A stretch of 64,000 nucleotides of DNA from Tabrizicola_A aquatica (GTDB taxonomy: Bacteria; Pseudomonadota; Alphaproteobacteria; Rhodobacterales; Rhodobacteraceae), in assembly GCA_965194375.1 (NCBI GenBank), contig OZ239428.1. One strand, written 5' to 3'. How positions within the stretch are numbered: the first letter of the stretch is position 1; the number at the start of each line of letters is the position of its first letter. The position numbers were made by a program, and so were the translations under genes. This document shows, in pieces, positions 42,080 to 51,551 of this stretch. The notes under the pieces were generated by a model. It was not told the origin of the DNA. It saw only the letters and a list, made by a program, of their open reading frames with translations, and ran no database searches.

Positions 42080-43594
42080 ATGGTCGCGCGGGCCTTTACG
42101 GTGGCATTCGAAGGGGTCGAGGCGCGGTTGGTCGAAGTGCAATGCGCGCTGTCGCCGGGGATGCCGGCGTTTCACCTTGTGGGACTGCCCGACAAGGCGG
42201 TGAGCGAGGCGAAAGAGCGGGTGCGTGCGGCGATGAACGCGCTGTCGATTGCGCTGCCGTCCAAGCGGATCACCGTCAACCTGTCGCCCGCTGATCTGCC
42301 GAAAGAGGGCAGCCATTTCGACCTGCCGATCGCGCTGGCGCTCATGGCCGCGCTGGAGATCATCCCGAAGGATGAGGTGGAGGGCACCATCGCGCTGGGG
42401 GAACTGGCGCTGGATGGGCGGCTTATTCCGGTGATTGGCGCGCTGCCTGCGGCGATGTGCGCGGCCGAGGAGGATAAGGTGCTGCTGTGCCCCAAGGCCT
42501 GCGGGGCCGAGGCGGCTTGGGTCGGGGCGACCCAAGTGCTGGGTGCGGCGTCGTTGCACGAGGTTTTGCGCCATTACACCAATCAGTCGGTGCTGAGCCC
42601 GGCCGAGGCGGGCGAGGTGATGCCCGAGGCGGGGGGGCGCGATCTGCGCGATGTGAAGGGGCAGGAACGGGCCAAACGCGCGTTGGAGATTGCGGCGGCG
42701 GGGCGGCATCATTTTCTAATGGTGGGCACGCCGGGGTCGGGCAAGTCGATGCTGGCGGCGCGGTTGTCGTCAATCCTGCCGCCCTTGTCGGCGGTGGAGG
42801 CGCTGGAAACTTCGATGATCCATTCGCTGGCGGGGCTGTTGACGGAAGGGGGGATTTCGCGCGCGCGGCCGTTTCGCGAGCCGCATCACACGGCATCCAT
42901 GGCGGCCATCGTGGGGGGTGGCAAGGGCGCGAAGCCGGGGGAGATTTCGCTGGCGCATAATGGGGTTTTGTTCATGGACGAATTCCCCGAGTTTCCCCGC
43001 GCGGTGCTGGAAACCCTGCGCCAGCCGATCGAGACGGGTGATGTGGTGGTGGCGCGGGCCAATGCCCATATCCGCTATCCCGCGCGGTTCTTGCTGGTGG
43101 CGGCGGCGAACCCCTGCAAATGCGGGTATATGACCGACCCGGCGCGCGCCTGTGCCCGGGTGCCTGTGTGCGGCGAAGAATATCTGGGGCGGATTTCGGG
43201 GCCGATGTTGGACCGGTTTGATCTGCGGGTGGAGGTGCCGCCGGTGGCCTATAGCGATCTGGACCTGCCGGCCTCGGGCGAGACATCGGCCACGGTGGCC
43301 GCGCGGGTGGCGGCGGCGCGGGCGCGGCAGGCTTTGCGGTTTCAGGGCCATGCCACGGCGCGGGTGAATGCCGATCTCGAGGGCAGCCTTTTGGAGGCCA
43401 CCGCCAGCCCAGACGCGGAGGGGCGCGCGCTGTTGGTCCGGGTGGCGGAACGCTTTGGCCTTTCAGCGCGGGGCTATCACCGGGTCTTGCGGGTGGCGCG
43501 GACGATTGCCGATCTTGATGGCAGCGAGGCGGTGCGCCATCCGCATATCGCCGAGGCGGTGAGTTTTCGGCTGACGGTGGGGGCAAAGGGGTGA
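42080..43594 (+). CDS. comM: YifB/ComM-family Mg-chelatase-like AAA+ protein
   Basis: 504 residues: an N-terminal domain with VARAFTVAFEGVEA and a Lon-protease-like fold, a central AAA+ ATPase with GTPGSGKS (about 219-226) and the Walker B MDEFPEF, and a C-terminal lid with HRVLRVARTIADLDGS. ComM is a helicase-like branch-migration factor that speeds integration of incoming DNA in natural transformation. In Rhodobacter it is needed to receive gene transfer agent DNA. A CtrA-like box before it fits this. Confidence 0.93.
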   Translation: MVARAFTVAFEGVEARLVEVQCALSPGMPAFHLVGLPDKAVSEAKERVRAAMNALSIALPSKRITVNLSPADLPKEGSHFDLPIALALMAALEIIPKDEVEGTIALGELALDGRLIPVIGALPAAMCAAEEDKVLLCPKACGAEAAWVGATQVLGAASLHEVLRHYTNQSVLSPAEAGEVMPEAGGRDLRDVKGQERAKRALEIAAAGRHHFLMVGTPGSGKSMLAARLSSILPPLSAVEALETSMIHSLAGLLTEGGISRARPFREPHHTASMAAIVGGGKGAKPGEISLAHNGVLFMDEFPEFPRAVLETLRQPIETGDVVVARANAHIRYPARFLLVAAANPCKCGYMTDPARACARVPVCGEEYLGRISGPMLDRFDLRVEVPPVAYSDLDLPASGETSATVAARVAAARARQALRFQGHATARVNADLEGSLLEATASPDAEGRALLVRVAERFGLSARGYHRVLRVARTIADLDGSEAVRHPHIAEAVSFRLTVGAKG

Positions 43595-43596
43595 AC

Positions 43597-43635
43597 CTCG
43601 TCGTCGCCTGCGGCGCTCCTCGGGGGGACGACGAG
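43597..43635. terminator. Inverted repeat between convergent comM and gshB
   Basis: CTCGTCGTC (43597-43605) and GACGACGAG (43627-43635) form a 9-bp stem around a 21-nt GC-rich loop that itself can fold. It lies between the two convergent stop codons and may end both transcripts. Confidence 0.45.
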
Positions 43636-43660
43636 CTGCCGACGGCGGACGAGGAGGGCG

Positions 43661-44605
43661 TCAGAGGCCGCGCTTGGCCTCGATCACCTGCCAGATTTTC
43701 TCGGCGGTGTTGGTGCCGTCAAACCGCTCGAGCTCCTGAATGCCAGTAGGCGAGGTGACGTTGATCTCGGTCAGCCAATCGCCGATGACGTCGATGCCGA
43801 CAAAGACCTGCCCCTTTTCTTTCAAGACCGGCCCGATCCGCGCGCAAATCTCCAGATCGCGCGCCGTGAGCCCCACCTTTTCGGGCCGCCCGCCCGCATG
43901 CATATTGGACCGGGTTTCCCCCGCCTGCGGCACGCGGTTGATCGCGCCGACGGGCGCACCATCCACCAAGATCACCCGCTTGTCGCCCTTGGACACATCG
44001 GGCAGGAACTTTTGCACGATCATCGGCTCACGGCTCATCCCGGTGAACAACTCATGGAGCGAGGCAAGGTTGCGGTCGTTCGGATCCAGCCGGAACACGC
44101 CCGCGCCACCGTTGCCGTACAGGGGCTTGAGGATGATGTCGCCGTGCCGCGCCTTGAAGGCGCGAATCGTGGCCAGATCGCGGGCGATGGCGGTGGGCGG
44201 CGTCAGATCGGGAAAGCGCAGGACCAAAAGCTTTTCAGGGCTGTTGCGCACCCAGAACGGGTCATTCACGACGAGCGTTTTGGGGTGGATCATCTCGAGA
44301 AGGTGCGTCGTGGTGATATAACCCATGTCAAAGGGCGGATCCTGCCGCAGCCAGACCACGTCAAACTCGCCCAGATCCACCTCGGTCTCGGGGCCATAGG
44401 TGACGTGGTTGCCCTGCTCACGCCGCAGCTCAATCGGGAAGCCCCGCGCCATGACGCGGCCTTCGACAAAGGCCAGCTTGTCGGGGGTGTAGAAAAACAG
44501 CGAATGCCCGCGCGCCTGCGCCTCAAGCCCAATGCGGAATGTCGAGTCGCCGTTGATGTTGACCGATCCGATCGGATCCATCTGCAAGGCTACTTTGAGA
44601 CCCAT
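43661..44605 (-). CDS. gshB: Glutathione synthetase
   Basis: 314 residues, a standard GshB. The N-terminal KVALQMDPIGSVNINGDST, the Gly-rich loop PLYGNGGAGVFRL, and the ATP-grasp end VGIDVIGDWLTEINVTSPTG are characteristic. It adds glycine to gamma-glutamylcysteine. ATG 44605 has GAAGGAG upstream; the longer frame adds five residues. It lies downstream of yraN and rsmI on the same strand. Confidence 0.95.
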   Translation of the reverse strand: MGLKVALQMDPIGSVNINGDSTFRIGLEAQARGHSLFFYTPDKLAFVEGRVMARGFPIELRREQGNHVTYGPETEVDLGEFDVVWLRQDPPFDMGYITTTHLLEMIHPKTLVVNDPFWVRNSPEKLLVLRFPDLTPPTAIARDLATIRAFKARHGDIILKPLYGNGGAGVFRLDPNDRNLASLHELFTGMSREPMIVQKFLPDVSKGDKRVILVDGAPVGAINRVPQAGETRSNMHAGGRPEKVGLTARDLEICARIGPVLKEKGQVFVGIDVIGDWLTEINVTSPTGIQELERFDGTNTAEKIWQVIEAKRGL

Positions 44606-44681
44606 GGCGCGCTCCTTCAAATTGCGCGCCCTTTGTGACCGATGCCCGGCCGAGTTGCAAACCCCCCGTCACGCCCGCCCC

Positions 44682-45035
44682 TTAGGCCGCGAAGGCGTTC
44701 TCAAGGATTTCGATCTGCCCGCGCCCATCGACCAAGGCGACGTCAAAGCGGACAGGGGTCAACTGCCCTGCAGGTTCACCGCCGATGAATTCAGAGGCCG
44801 CGTCGTAGATCCGCGCCATCTGGCGCGGGCCCAGCCGTTCTGCGGCCTGCGCATGGGTCTTGCTGTGCTTCACTTCGATGAAAATCACCTCGGCGCCGTC
44901 GCGGGCGATCAGATCGATCTCACCGCAGGAGCCCCGCCAACGCCGGGCGCAAATCGGCCGGCCTGAGCCCGCATAAAGCTGTTCAACCATAGCCTCAGCG
45001 GCCAAACCTGCCTGATAAGATCGCGCGCCGCTCAT
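44682..45035 (-). CDS. yraN: YraN/UPF0102-family endonuclease-like protein
   Basis: 117 residues with the family core GEIDLIARDGAEVIFIEVKHS (nuclease-like D/ExK, about 38-58) and a C-terminal FDVALVD. It resembles Holliday-junction-resolvase-type nucleases, and its role is not known. ATG 45035 is preferred: it has AAAGGAA upstream and follows rsmI directly, whereas the longer frame extends into rsmI. Confidence 0.9.
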   Translation of the reverse strand: MSGARSYQAGLAAEAMVEQLYAGSGRPICARRWRGSCGEIDLIARDGAEVIFIEVKHSKTHAQAAERLGPRQMARIYDAASEFIGGEPAGQLTPVRFDVALVDGRGQIEILENAFAA

Positions 45036-45045
45036 CCCGATTCCT

Positions 45046-45930
45046 TTACTTTGACCGATCCGCAGACCCGCGGGCCAGCGCCATTTGATACACATCGCGT
45101 TTTGGCAGACCGAAAGCCTCTGCGACGGCTGTCGCAGCATCCTTGACCTTCATCGTTGTCAACGCCCGATCCAAAGCTGCCTCAATTGTCGCCGCATCTG
45201 CTTCAACCGCCTCACCGCGCCCGAGAACAAGCACGATCTCTCCCTTCAAGTCGCGGTCTTGGCACGCTGCGCGCACCTCGGCCACGGTGCCGAGGATCAC
45301 CTCTTCGAATCGCTTGGTCAATTCGCGGCAGAGCGCCATTTTGCGCCCTTCTCCCAAGATATCGCAGAGATCTTCCAAGATTTGGTTAATGCGCCTTGGG
45401 CTTTCATAAAGCACCAGCGTCGCCGGTTGATGCGCCAAGTCTTGCAGAAAGCTGCGGCGCGCGGCCTTGGTGCTGGGGGCAAATCCGGCAAAGACAAAGC
45501 GGTCGGTGGGCAGGCCCGCCACCATCAGCGCGCAGAGCGCGGCTGAGGGGCCGGGGGCTGCTGTCACCATCAGGCCCTCTTCAATCACCGCCCGCGCCAA
45601 GGGAAAGCCCGGATCTGACACCATCGGCGTGCCCGCCTCGGAGGCATAGGCCACCGATTTGCCCTCGGCGATGGCTTGCACAAGACGCGGGCTGGTCTGC
45701 GCCTCGTTGTGGTCATGACAGGCCACAAGCGGCCGCTTGCCCAAGGGGATGCCGTGGATTTCCATGAGGTGCCGCAAGGTCCGGGTGTCCTCGGCCGCCA
45801 GCACATCGGCCGAGGCCAAGACATCCAGCGCCCGAAGCGTGATGTCGCGGGCCGTCCCGATTGGGGTGGCCACCAGATAGAGCCCGGGCGCCAGCGGGGT
45901 TAGCTCATGCACCGTCTTGCCGCCTGCCAT
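45046..45930 (-). CDS. rsmI: 16S rRNA (cytidine-1402-2'-O)-methyltransferase
   Basis: 294 residues of the SAM-dependent tetrapyrrole methylase fold: LYLVATPIGTARDITLRALDVL, EDTRTLRHLM, SVAYASEAGTPMVSDPG and PGPSAALCALMVAGLPTDRF. It modifies C1402 in the ribosomal decoding centre. Its position next to yraN, and opposite an LpoA-like gene, is the conserved yraL-yraM-yraN neighbourhood of proteobacteria. Confidence 0.95.
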   Translation of the reverse strand: MAGGKTVHELTPLAPGLYLVATPIGTARDITLRALDVLASADVLAAEDTRTLRHLMEIHGIPLGKRPLVACHDHNEAQTSPRLVQAIAEGKSVAYASEAGTPMVSDPGFPLARAVIEEGLMVTAAPGPSAALCALMVAGLPTDRFVFAGFAPSTKAARRSFLQDLAHQPATLVLYESPRRINQILEDLCDILGEGRKMALCRELTKRFEEVILGTVAEVRAACQDRDLKGEIVLVLGRGEAVEADAATIEAALDRALTTMKVKDAATAVAEAFGLPKRDVYQMALARGSADRSK

Positions 45931-46023
45931 GGGCCCATGCCCTCCTCTTTGCGTTTACTTCCCCCGGCGAAGGCCTTAACTTCCGCCTTCGTGTACCAAT
46001 CTCTTCGAGTGGGGAATTGTCAG

Positions 46024-47196
46024 ATGTTGTCTGTTTTGCGTCGGGCCCGCAAGTCGCTGGGCCATCTTGCCCTTGTTGCCGCCACTGCCGTGCTTGCGGC
46101 CTGTGTCCCGGGAGGCGGTTTGTCGCCTTCGGGTGGCTCGGGCAGCGGGGCCATTCAGGTCGCCCTGTTGGTGCCGGGTGGCTCGGGTCAGCTCAGCGAC
46201 GAGGTTTTGGCCAAGAGCCTTGAGAATGCCGCGCGGCTGGCGATGGGCGATTTGCAAAACGTGGAGATTGATCTGCGCGTTTACAACACCGCCGGATCGC
46301 CTTCCCAAGCTGCCGCGCAGGCGCAAAAGGCTGTGGCTGATGGCGCGCAGGTCATCCTTGGGCCGGTCTTTGCCCAAGAGGCCAATGCCGCCGGGGTTGC
46401 GGTGGCTGCCTCGGGCGTGAACGTCTTGTCCTTCTCGAACAATCCCGACATTGCCGGGAACAACGTCTTTGTTCTGGGGCCAACCTTTGACAACACCGCC
46501 GCGCGTCTGGCCAGCTTTGCGGTGCGTCAGGGCAAGGGCAACATCATGATCGTGCATGATCGCAACACCGCCGGGACCATCGGCCGTGCCGCGATTGAGC
46601 GGGGCGTGCGTGCCACTGGGGGCACCGTGGTGTCCGTGGGCGATTACGAGTTTTCGCAAAACGGCGTCGTCTCGGCCGCCCCTGCTTTGGTACGCGCAGC
46701 ACGAGAGACCGGCGCGCAGGCTGTCTTTATGACGGCGGACAGTTCGGGGGCCTTGCCCTTGATCTCGCAGCTTTTGGTCGACAACGGGCTGTCCTCGGCG
46801 GATGCCCAGTTCATTGGCCTGACCCGCTGGGATATTCCCGCCGCGACCTTGGGCCTGCCCGGCGTGCAGGGCGGCTGGTTTGCGCTGCCGGATCCGGCGC
46901 TTTTCGCGCAGTTCCAAAACCGCTTTACCGCCGCCTATGCCGAGGCGCCGCATCCGATTGCGGGCTTGGCCTATGACGGGATTGCCGCTGTCGGCGCGCT
47001 GAGCCGGTCGAGCCTGCGGGGCCCGTTGCCGCGCGATGCGCTGACCCAATCGGCCGGGTTTGTCGGCGTCAACGGCATCTTCCGCCTGCTTGAGGATGGC
47101 AAGAACGAGCGCGGCCTTGCTGTTGCTCAGATCAAAGACGGGCAAGCCGTTATCATCGATTCCGCGCCGCGCAGCTTTGCCGGGCCGGGGTTCTGA
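46024..47196 (+). CDS. LpoA-like penicillin-binding protein activator lipoprotein
   Basis: 390 residues. A lipobox LAAC puts the acylated Cys at residue 27, followed by a Gly/Ser-rich linker and a periplasmic-binding-protein-like domain (QVALLVPGGSGQLSDEVLAKSL; NSGPVFAQEANAAG-like). It resembles the C-terminal domain of LpoA/YraM but lacks the N-terminal TPR half, as in alphaproteobacterial homologues. An outer-membrane regulator of peptidoglycan synthases is inferred from position and fold. ATG 46024 is preferred because the lipobox follows correctly. Confidence 0.8.
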   Translation: MLSVLRRARKSLGHLALVAATAVLAACVPGGGLSPSGGSGSGAIQVALLVPGGSGQLSDEVLAKSLENAARLAMGDLQNVEIDLRVYNTAGSPSQAAAQAQKAVADGAQVILGPVFAQEANAAGVAVAASGVNVLSFSNNPDIAGNNVFVLGPTFDNTAARLASFAVRQGKGNIMIVHDRNTAGTIGRAAIERGVRATGGTVVSVGDYEFSQNGVVSAAPALVRAARETGAQAVFMTADSSGALPLISQLLVDNGLSSADAQFIGLTRWDIPAATLGLPGVQGGWFALPDPALFAQFQNRFTAAYAEAPHPIAGLAYDGIAAVGALSRSSLRGPLPRDALTQSAGFVGVNGIFRLLEDGKNERGLAVAQIKDGQAVIIDSAPRSFAGPGF

Positions 47197-47220
47197 TCTG
47201 ACACGCCGGGATCTGACGGG

Positions 47221-50010
47221 ATGAGGTTAAATTCTACCCCCGAGGTCCCGGCGACCGCAGCCCCTGCGGCCACGGGTCTTGTGCCGCACACCGATCTGAT
47301 TGACGCCCCAAGCCTGACCGCCGCGATCTGCGCCGAGATTGCGGGGTTGACCGACACCGATGCGCGCGCCGCGCGGGCCTGTGCCGTGCGCCATATGGCG
47401 GCCGAAAAAGCCCGGGCCAATGCGGCGCTTGCGGCGGCCTTTGCCGAGGCCCCGTTGCGCGCCCGCGAACTGGTCAGCGACCAATCGCGGCTGACCGATG
47501 GGTTGGTGAGGACCGCGCTGGCGGTTGCCCAGCATCTGCACCCTTTGTCCAACCCCACCGAGGGCGAGCGCATCGCGGTTCTGGCGGTGGGTGGCTATGG
47601 GCGGGCCGAAATGGCGCCGCATTCCGATGTGGATTTGCTGTTTCTGACGCCGTGGAAGATCACCCCTTGGGCCGAGGCGGTGATCGAATCCATGCTGTAT
47701 ATGCTGTGGGATCTGAAGCTGAAGGTCGGCCATTCCAGCCGCACTGTGGCCGATTGCCTGCGGCTTGGGCGCGACGACATCACCATCCGCACCGCGCTTT
47801 TGGAGCATCGGTTCATCTGCGGCCATGCGCCGCTTGAGACCGAGCTGAGTGACCGGCTTTGGGGCGATCTCTTCAAGACCACGGGGCGCGAGTTCATTGA
47901 GGCGAAGCTGGCCGAGCGCGCCGAGCGGCACAAGCGCCAAGGCGGGCAGCGGTATGTGCTGGAACCGAATGTCAAAGAGGCCAAGGGGGGTCTGCGCGAT
48001 TTGCAGACGCTCTATTGGATTGGCAAATATCTGCACCGGGTGCCGTCCTCTGCCGGGTTGGTGGCGGCGGGGCTTTTGACGGGCGAGGAATATGCCCAGT
48101 TCGAGCGGGCCGAGAACTTCCTGTGGGCCGCGCGGTGCCATTTGCATTACATCGCCAAGCGCCCGGTGGATCAGCTGACCTTTGACATGCAGGTAGAGGT
48201 CGCCGCGCGGATGGGCTATCGCGACGGGCATGGCCGCCGCGCGGTTGAGCATTTCATGCAGGACTATTTCCGCCACGCCACCCGTGTGGGCGAATTGACC
48301 CGCGTGTTTCTGACCGAGTTGGAGGCCCGTCACGCCAAGCCAGAGGCGCGGCTGATGGGGTTTTTCAGCCGCAAATCGGTGGCCAAGGGCTATAAGCTGG
48401 TGCAGGGCCGGATTGATGCGGCGGACCCGGCGAAGTTCCTGTCGGACAAGCTGAACCTGTTGCGCGCCTTTGAGGAGGCGTTGCGGTCAGGCTATCTCTT
48501 GCACCCCAATATCATGCGGTTGATCGCGGCCAATCTGGACCTGATTGACGACGAGATGCGCGACGACCCCGAGGCGCAGCGCATCTTTCTGGATCTGATG
48601 CTGAAGCACGGCAATCCGGAACGTGCCTTGCGGCGGATGAACGAATTGGGGGTCTTGTCGGCCTTTATCCCCGAGTTCGAAAACATCGTCGCGATGATGC
48701 AGTTCAACGTCTATCACCATTACACGGTGGACGAGCATATCATCCAGACCATCTCGACCCTTGCGCAGATTGAGCGCGGCGAGTTGGTGGAGGATTTGCC
48801 GCTGTCGTCGTCGATCCTGAAAGAGGGGATCAGTCGGCGGGTGCTTTATGTCGCGCTTTTGTTGCATGACATTGGCAAAGGGCGGCCTGAGGATCATTCG
48901 ATCATCGGCGCGCAGATGGCGCGGCGGATTGCGCCGCGGCTGGGGCTGGATGAGGAAGAAAGCGAGACCGTCGAATGGCTGGTGCGCTATCACCTTCTCA
49001 TGTCAGACATGGCGCAGAAGCGCGATATTGGCGATCCGCGCACGGTGCGCGATTTTGCCAAGGCGGTGAAAACCCGCAAGCGGTTGGACCTTTTGACAGT
49101 GCTGACGGTTTGCGACATTCGCGGGGTCGGGCCGAACACGTGGAACAACTGGAAGGCCATGCTTTTGCGCCAGTTGCACGGGTTGACGACCGATGCGCTG
49201 GAAGGCGGGCTGGAAAGCATCAACCGCGAAAAGCGCGAGGATGAGGCGAAGGCCGCGTTGCGCGCCCGGCTGGTGGATTGGACCGATGAGGCGATCCGCG
49301 CCGAATGGGCGCGCCATTATGCGCCCTATTGGCAGGGCCTGACCACCGACACCCAAGAGGTGTTTGCCCGGTTGCTGCAGGGGTTGGACGACAGCGAAAT
49401 TCGCATAGACCTGCACCCAGAACCCGCGCGCGATGCCACCCGCGCGGCCTTTGCCTTGGCCGACCATCCCGGCATTTTCAGCCGTCTGGCCGGGGCCTTG
49501 GCTTTGGTCGGGGCCAATGTGGTGGATGCCAAGACCTATACGTCGAAAGACGGCTATGCGACGCCGGTGTTCTGGATACAGGACGCCGAGGGCAAGCCCT
49601 ATGACGTGGAGCGGTTGCCGCGTCTGACGCAGATGATCGACAAGACGCTGAAGGGCGAAGTTGTGGCGCGCGAGGCTTTGGCCGGGCGCGATAAGGTGAA
49701 AAAGCGCGAGCGCGAGTTCCGTTTTCCGACCCATATCACCTTCGACAATGAGGGGTCCGAGATTTACACGATCATCGAGGTCGACACCCGCGATCGGCCC
49801 GGCCTGTTGTTTGACCTGACCCGCACGCTGGCGGTCAACAACATGCAGATTTCCAGTGCGGTGATTGCCACCTATGGCGCGCAGGTGGTGGACACCTTCT
49901 ATGTGAAAGACATGTTCGGTCTGAAACTGCACGCGAAGAACCGTCAAGAAGCATTGGAGAAGAAGTTGCGTCAGGCGATCACAGAAGGCGCGGAAAGGGC
50001 CAGCGCATGA
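47221..50010 (+). CDS. glnD: [Protein-PII] uridylyltransferase / uridylyl-removing enzyme
   Basis: 929 residues, usual for GlnD. The nucleotidyltransferase core is VGGYGRAEMAPHSDVDLLFL-like with G-G-x-G-R and D-x-D (about 125-143); an HD hydrolase domain has LLHDIGKGRPEDHS (about 550); two ACT domains (about 745-810 and 860-925) sense glutamine. It uridylylates PII proteins in nitrogen control. It ends four bases inside murJ. Confidence 0.97.
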   Translation: MRLNSTPEVPATAAPAATGLVPHTDLIDAPSLTAAICAEIAGLTDTDARAARACAVRHMAAEKARANAALAAAFAEAPLRARELVSDQSRLTDGLVRTALAVAQHLHPLSNPTEGERIAVLAVGGYGRAEMAPHSDVDLLFLTPWKITPWAEAVIESMLYMLWDLKLKVGHSSRTVADCLRLGRDDITIRTALLEHRFICGHAPLETELSDRLWGDLFKTTGREFIEAKLAERAERHKRQGGQRYVLEPNVKEAKGGLRDLQTLYWIGKYLHRVPSSAGLVAAGLLTGEEYAQFERAENFLWAARCHLHYIAKRPVDQLTFDMQVEVAARMGYRDGHGRRAVEHFMQDYFRHATRVGELTRVFLTELEARHAKPEARLMGFFSRKSVAKGYKLVQGRIDAADPAKFLSDKLNLLRAFEEALRSGYLLHPNIMRLIAANLDLIDDEMRDDPEAQRIFLDLMLKHGNPERALRRMNELGVLSAFIPEFENIVAMMQFNVYHHYTVDEHIIQTISTLAQIERGELVEDLPLSSSILKEGISRRVLYVALLLHDIGKGRPEDHSIIGAQMARRIAPRLGLDEEESETVEWLVRYHLLMSDMAQKRDIGDPRTVRDFAKAVKTRKRLDLLTVLTVCDIRGVGPNTWNNWKAMLLRQLHGLTTDALEGGLESINREKREDEAKAALRARLVDWTDEAIRAEWARHYAPYWQGLTTDTQEVFARLLQGLDDSEIRIDLHPEPARDATRAAFALADHPGIFSRLAGALALVGANVVDAKTYTSKDGYATPVFWIQDAEGKPYDVERLPRLTQMIDKTLKGEVVAREALAGRDKVKKREREFRFPTHITFDNEGSEIYTIIEVDTRDRPGLLFDLTRTLAVNNMQISSAVIATYGAQVVDTFYVKDMFGLKLHAKNRQEALEKKLRQAITEGAERASA

Positions 50011-51551
50011 GCGGCGCGGCACGGATGATCCGCAACATCATGACCTTGGGGATCTGGACGCTGGTGTCACGCGGTGCGGGGCTCGCGCGCGATCTGATGA
50101 TGGCGAATTATCTGGGCGCGGGCGCGGTGGCCGATGCCTTTAACGTCGCCTTTTCGCTGCCCAATATGTTCCGCCGGTTTTTCGCCGAAGGGGCCTTCAA
50201 TCAGGCCTTTGTGCCGATCTATGCCAAGAAGCTTGAGGCAGGCGAGGATGCCGAAACCTTTGCCCAAGACGCCTTTGCGGGCCTGTCGGCCATTCTGCTG
50301 GCACTGGTGCTGATTGGCACGGTGGCGATGCCGTTTCTGGTCTGGGCCATGGCCTCGGGCTTTGTGGGGGATGCGCGGTTTGATCTGGCGGTAACTTATG
50401 GCCGGATCACCTTTTGCTATATCTTCTTCATCTCGCTTTTCGCCATGCTGGCGGGTGTGCTGAACGCCCATGGCCGCTTTGCCGAGGCCGGATTTGTGCC
50501 GGTTTTGATGAACCTTGTGTTCATTGCCGCCATGTGGCTGGCCGCTGTTGCAGGCTGGGATATGGGCCTGACGCTGGCCTGGACGGTGCCAGTGACGGGG
50601 GTGGCGCAATTGGCGTTCACGTGGGTTGCCGCCGCGCGCATTGGCTTTGTGCCGCGCCTGCGGATGCCGCAGATGACGCCGGACCTGAAGCGGCTTTTGA
50701 TCGTCGCCGGGCCTGCGATGCTGGCCGGGGGCGTGGTGCAGGTGAACCTTTTGGTGTCGCGGCAGGTCGCCTCGGGGACCGAGGGCGCGATTTCGTGGCT
50801 GGTCTATGCGGACCGGCTGTATCAACTGCCCTTGGGCGTGGTGGCGATTGCGGTCGGCACGGTCTTGTTGCCGGAACTGTCGCGCCGTCTGCGCGCGAAT
50901 GACGCGGCAGGGGGGCAGGATGCGTTCAACCGGGGGACCGAGTTTGCGCTGGTCTTGACGCTGCCTTCGGCCGTGGGGCTGATGGTGCTGTCGCATCCGA
51001 TCATCGAGGTCTTGTATCAGCGCGGCGCCTTTGGCGCAGTGGACACGGCCAATACGGCACTTGCGCTTGCGATCTATGCCGCAGGGCTGCCGGCCTTTGT
51101 GCTGCAAAAGGTGATGCAGCCCTTGTATTTCGCGCGGGAAGATACGCGCAGCCCGTTTCGCTATGCGGTCTGGTCGATGGTCACCAATGCGGTGCTGGCC
51201 GTGGGTCTGATGCCGCTGATCGGCTTTACCGCCGCAGCGCTGGCCACCACATTGTCAGCCTGGATCATGGTGGGGCAATTGTGGTGGGGCGCGCGCCGGA
51301 TGGGGCCAGAGGCGCAGTTTGACGACCGGCTGATGTCGCGCCTGCCCTTGGTCTTGATGGCCTGTGTGGCGATGGTTCTGGTGGTCTGGGCCGGGGCGCT
51401 TTTGTTGCAGCCTTGGCTGCAAGCGGCGGGCTGGCGCTATCCGGCGCTGGCGCTGCTGGTGGGCCTTGGCGGCGTGGCCTATTTCGGCAGCGGCTTTGCG
51501 CTGAAAGCCTTTCGCTGGTCAGAGTTGAAGGGCCTGCGCGGTCAGCGCTGA
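50007..51551 (+). CDS. murJ: Lipid II flippase MurJ (MviN)
   Basis: 514 residues with about 14 helices of the MOP family; the N-terminal NIMTLGIWTLVSRGAGLARD, the RRFFAEGAFNQAFVP segment and YADRLYQLPLGVVAIAVGTVLLP are signatures. It moves lipid-linked peptidoglycan precursors across the inner membrane. It overlaps glnD by four bases and the convergent rhomboid-like gene by ten. Confidence 0.95.
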   Translation: MSGAARMIRNIMTLGIWTLVSRGAGLARDLMMANYLGAGAVADAFNVAFSLPNMFRRFFAEGAFNQAFVPIYAKKLEAGEDAETFAQDAFAGLSAILLALVLIGTVAMPFLVWAMASGFVGDARFDLAVTYGRITFCYIFFISLFAMLAGVLNAHGRFAEAGFVPVLMNLVFIAAMWLAAVAGWDMGLTLAWTVPVTGVAQLAFTWVAAARIGFVPRLRMPQMTPDLKRLLIVAGPAMLAGGVVQVNLLVSRQVASGTEGAISWLVYADRLYQLPLGVVAIAVGTVLLPELSRRLRANDAAGGQDAFNRGTEFALVLTLPSAVGLMVLSHPIIEVLYQRGAFGAVDTANTALALAIYAAGLPAFVLQKVMQPLYFAREDTRSPFRYAVWSMVTNAVLAVGLMPLIGFTAAALATTLSAWIMVGQLWWGARRMGPEAQFDDRLMSRLPLVLMACVAMVLVVWAGALLLQPWLQAAGWRYPALALLVGLGGVAYFGSGFALKAFRWSELKGLRGQR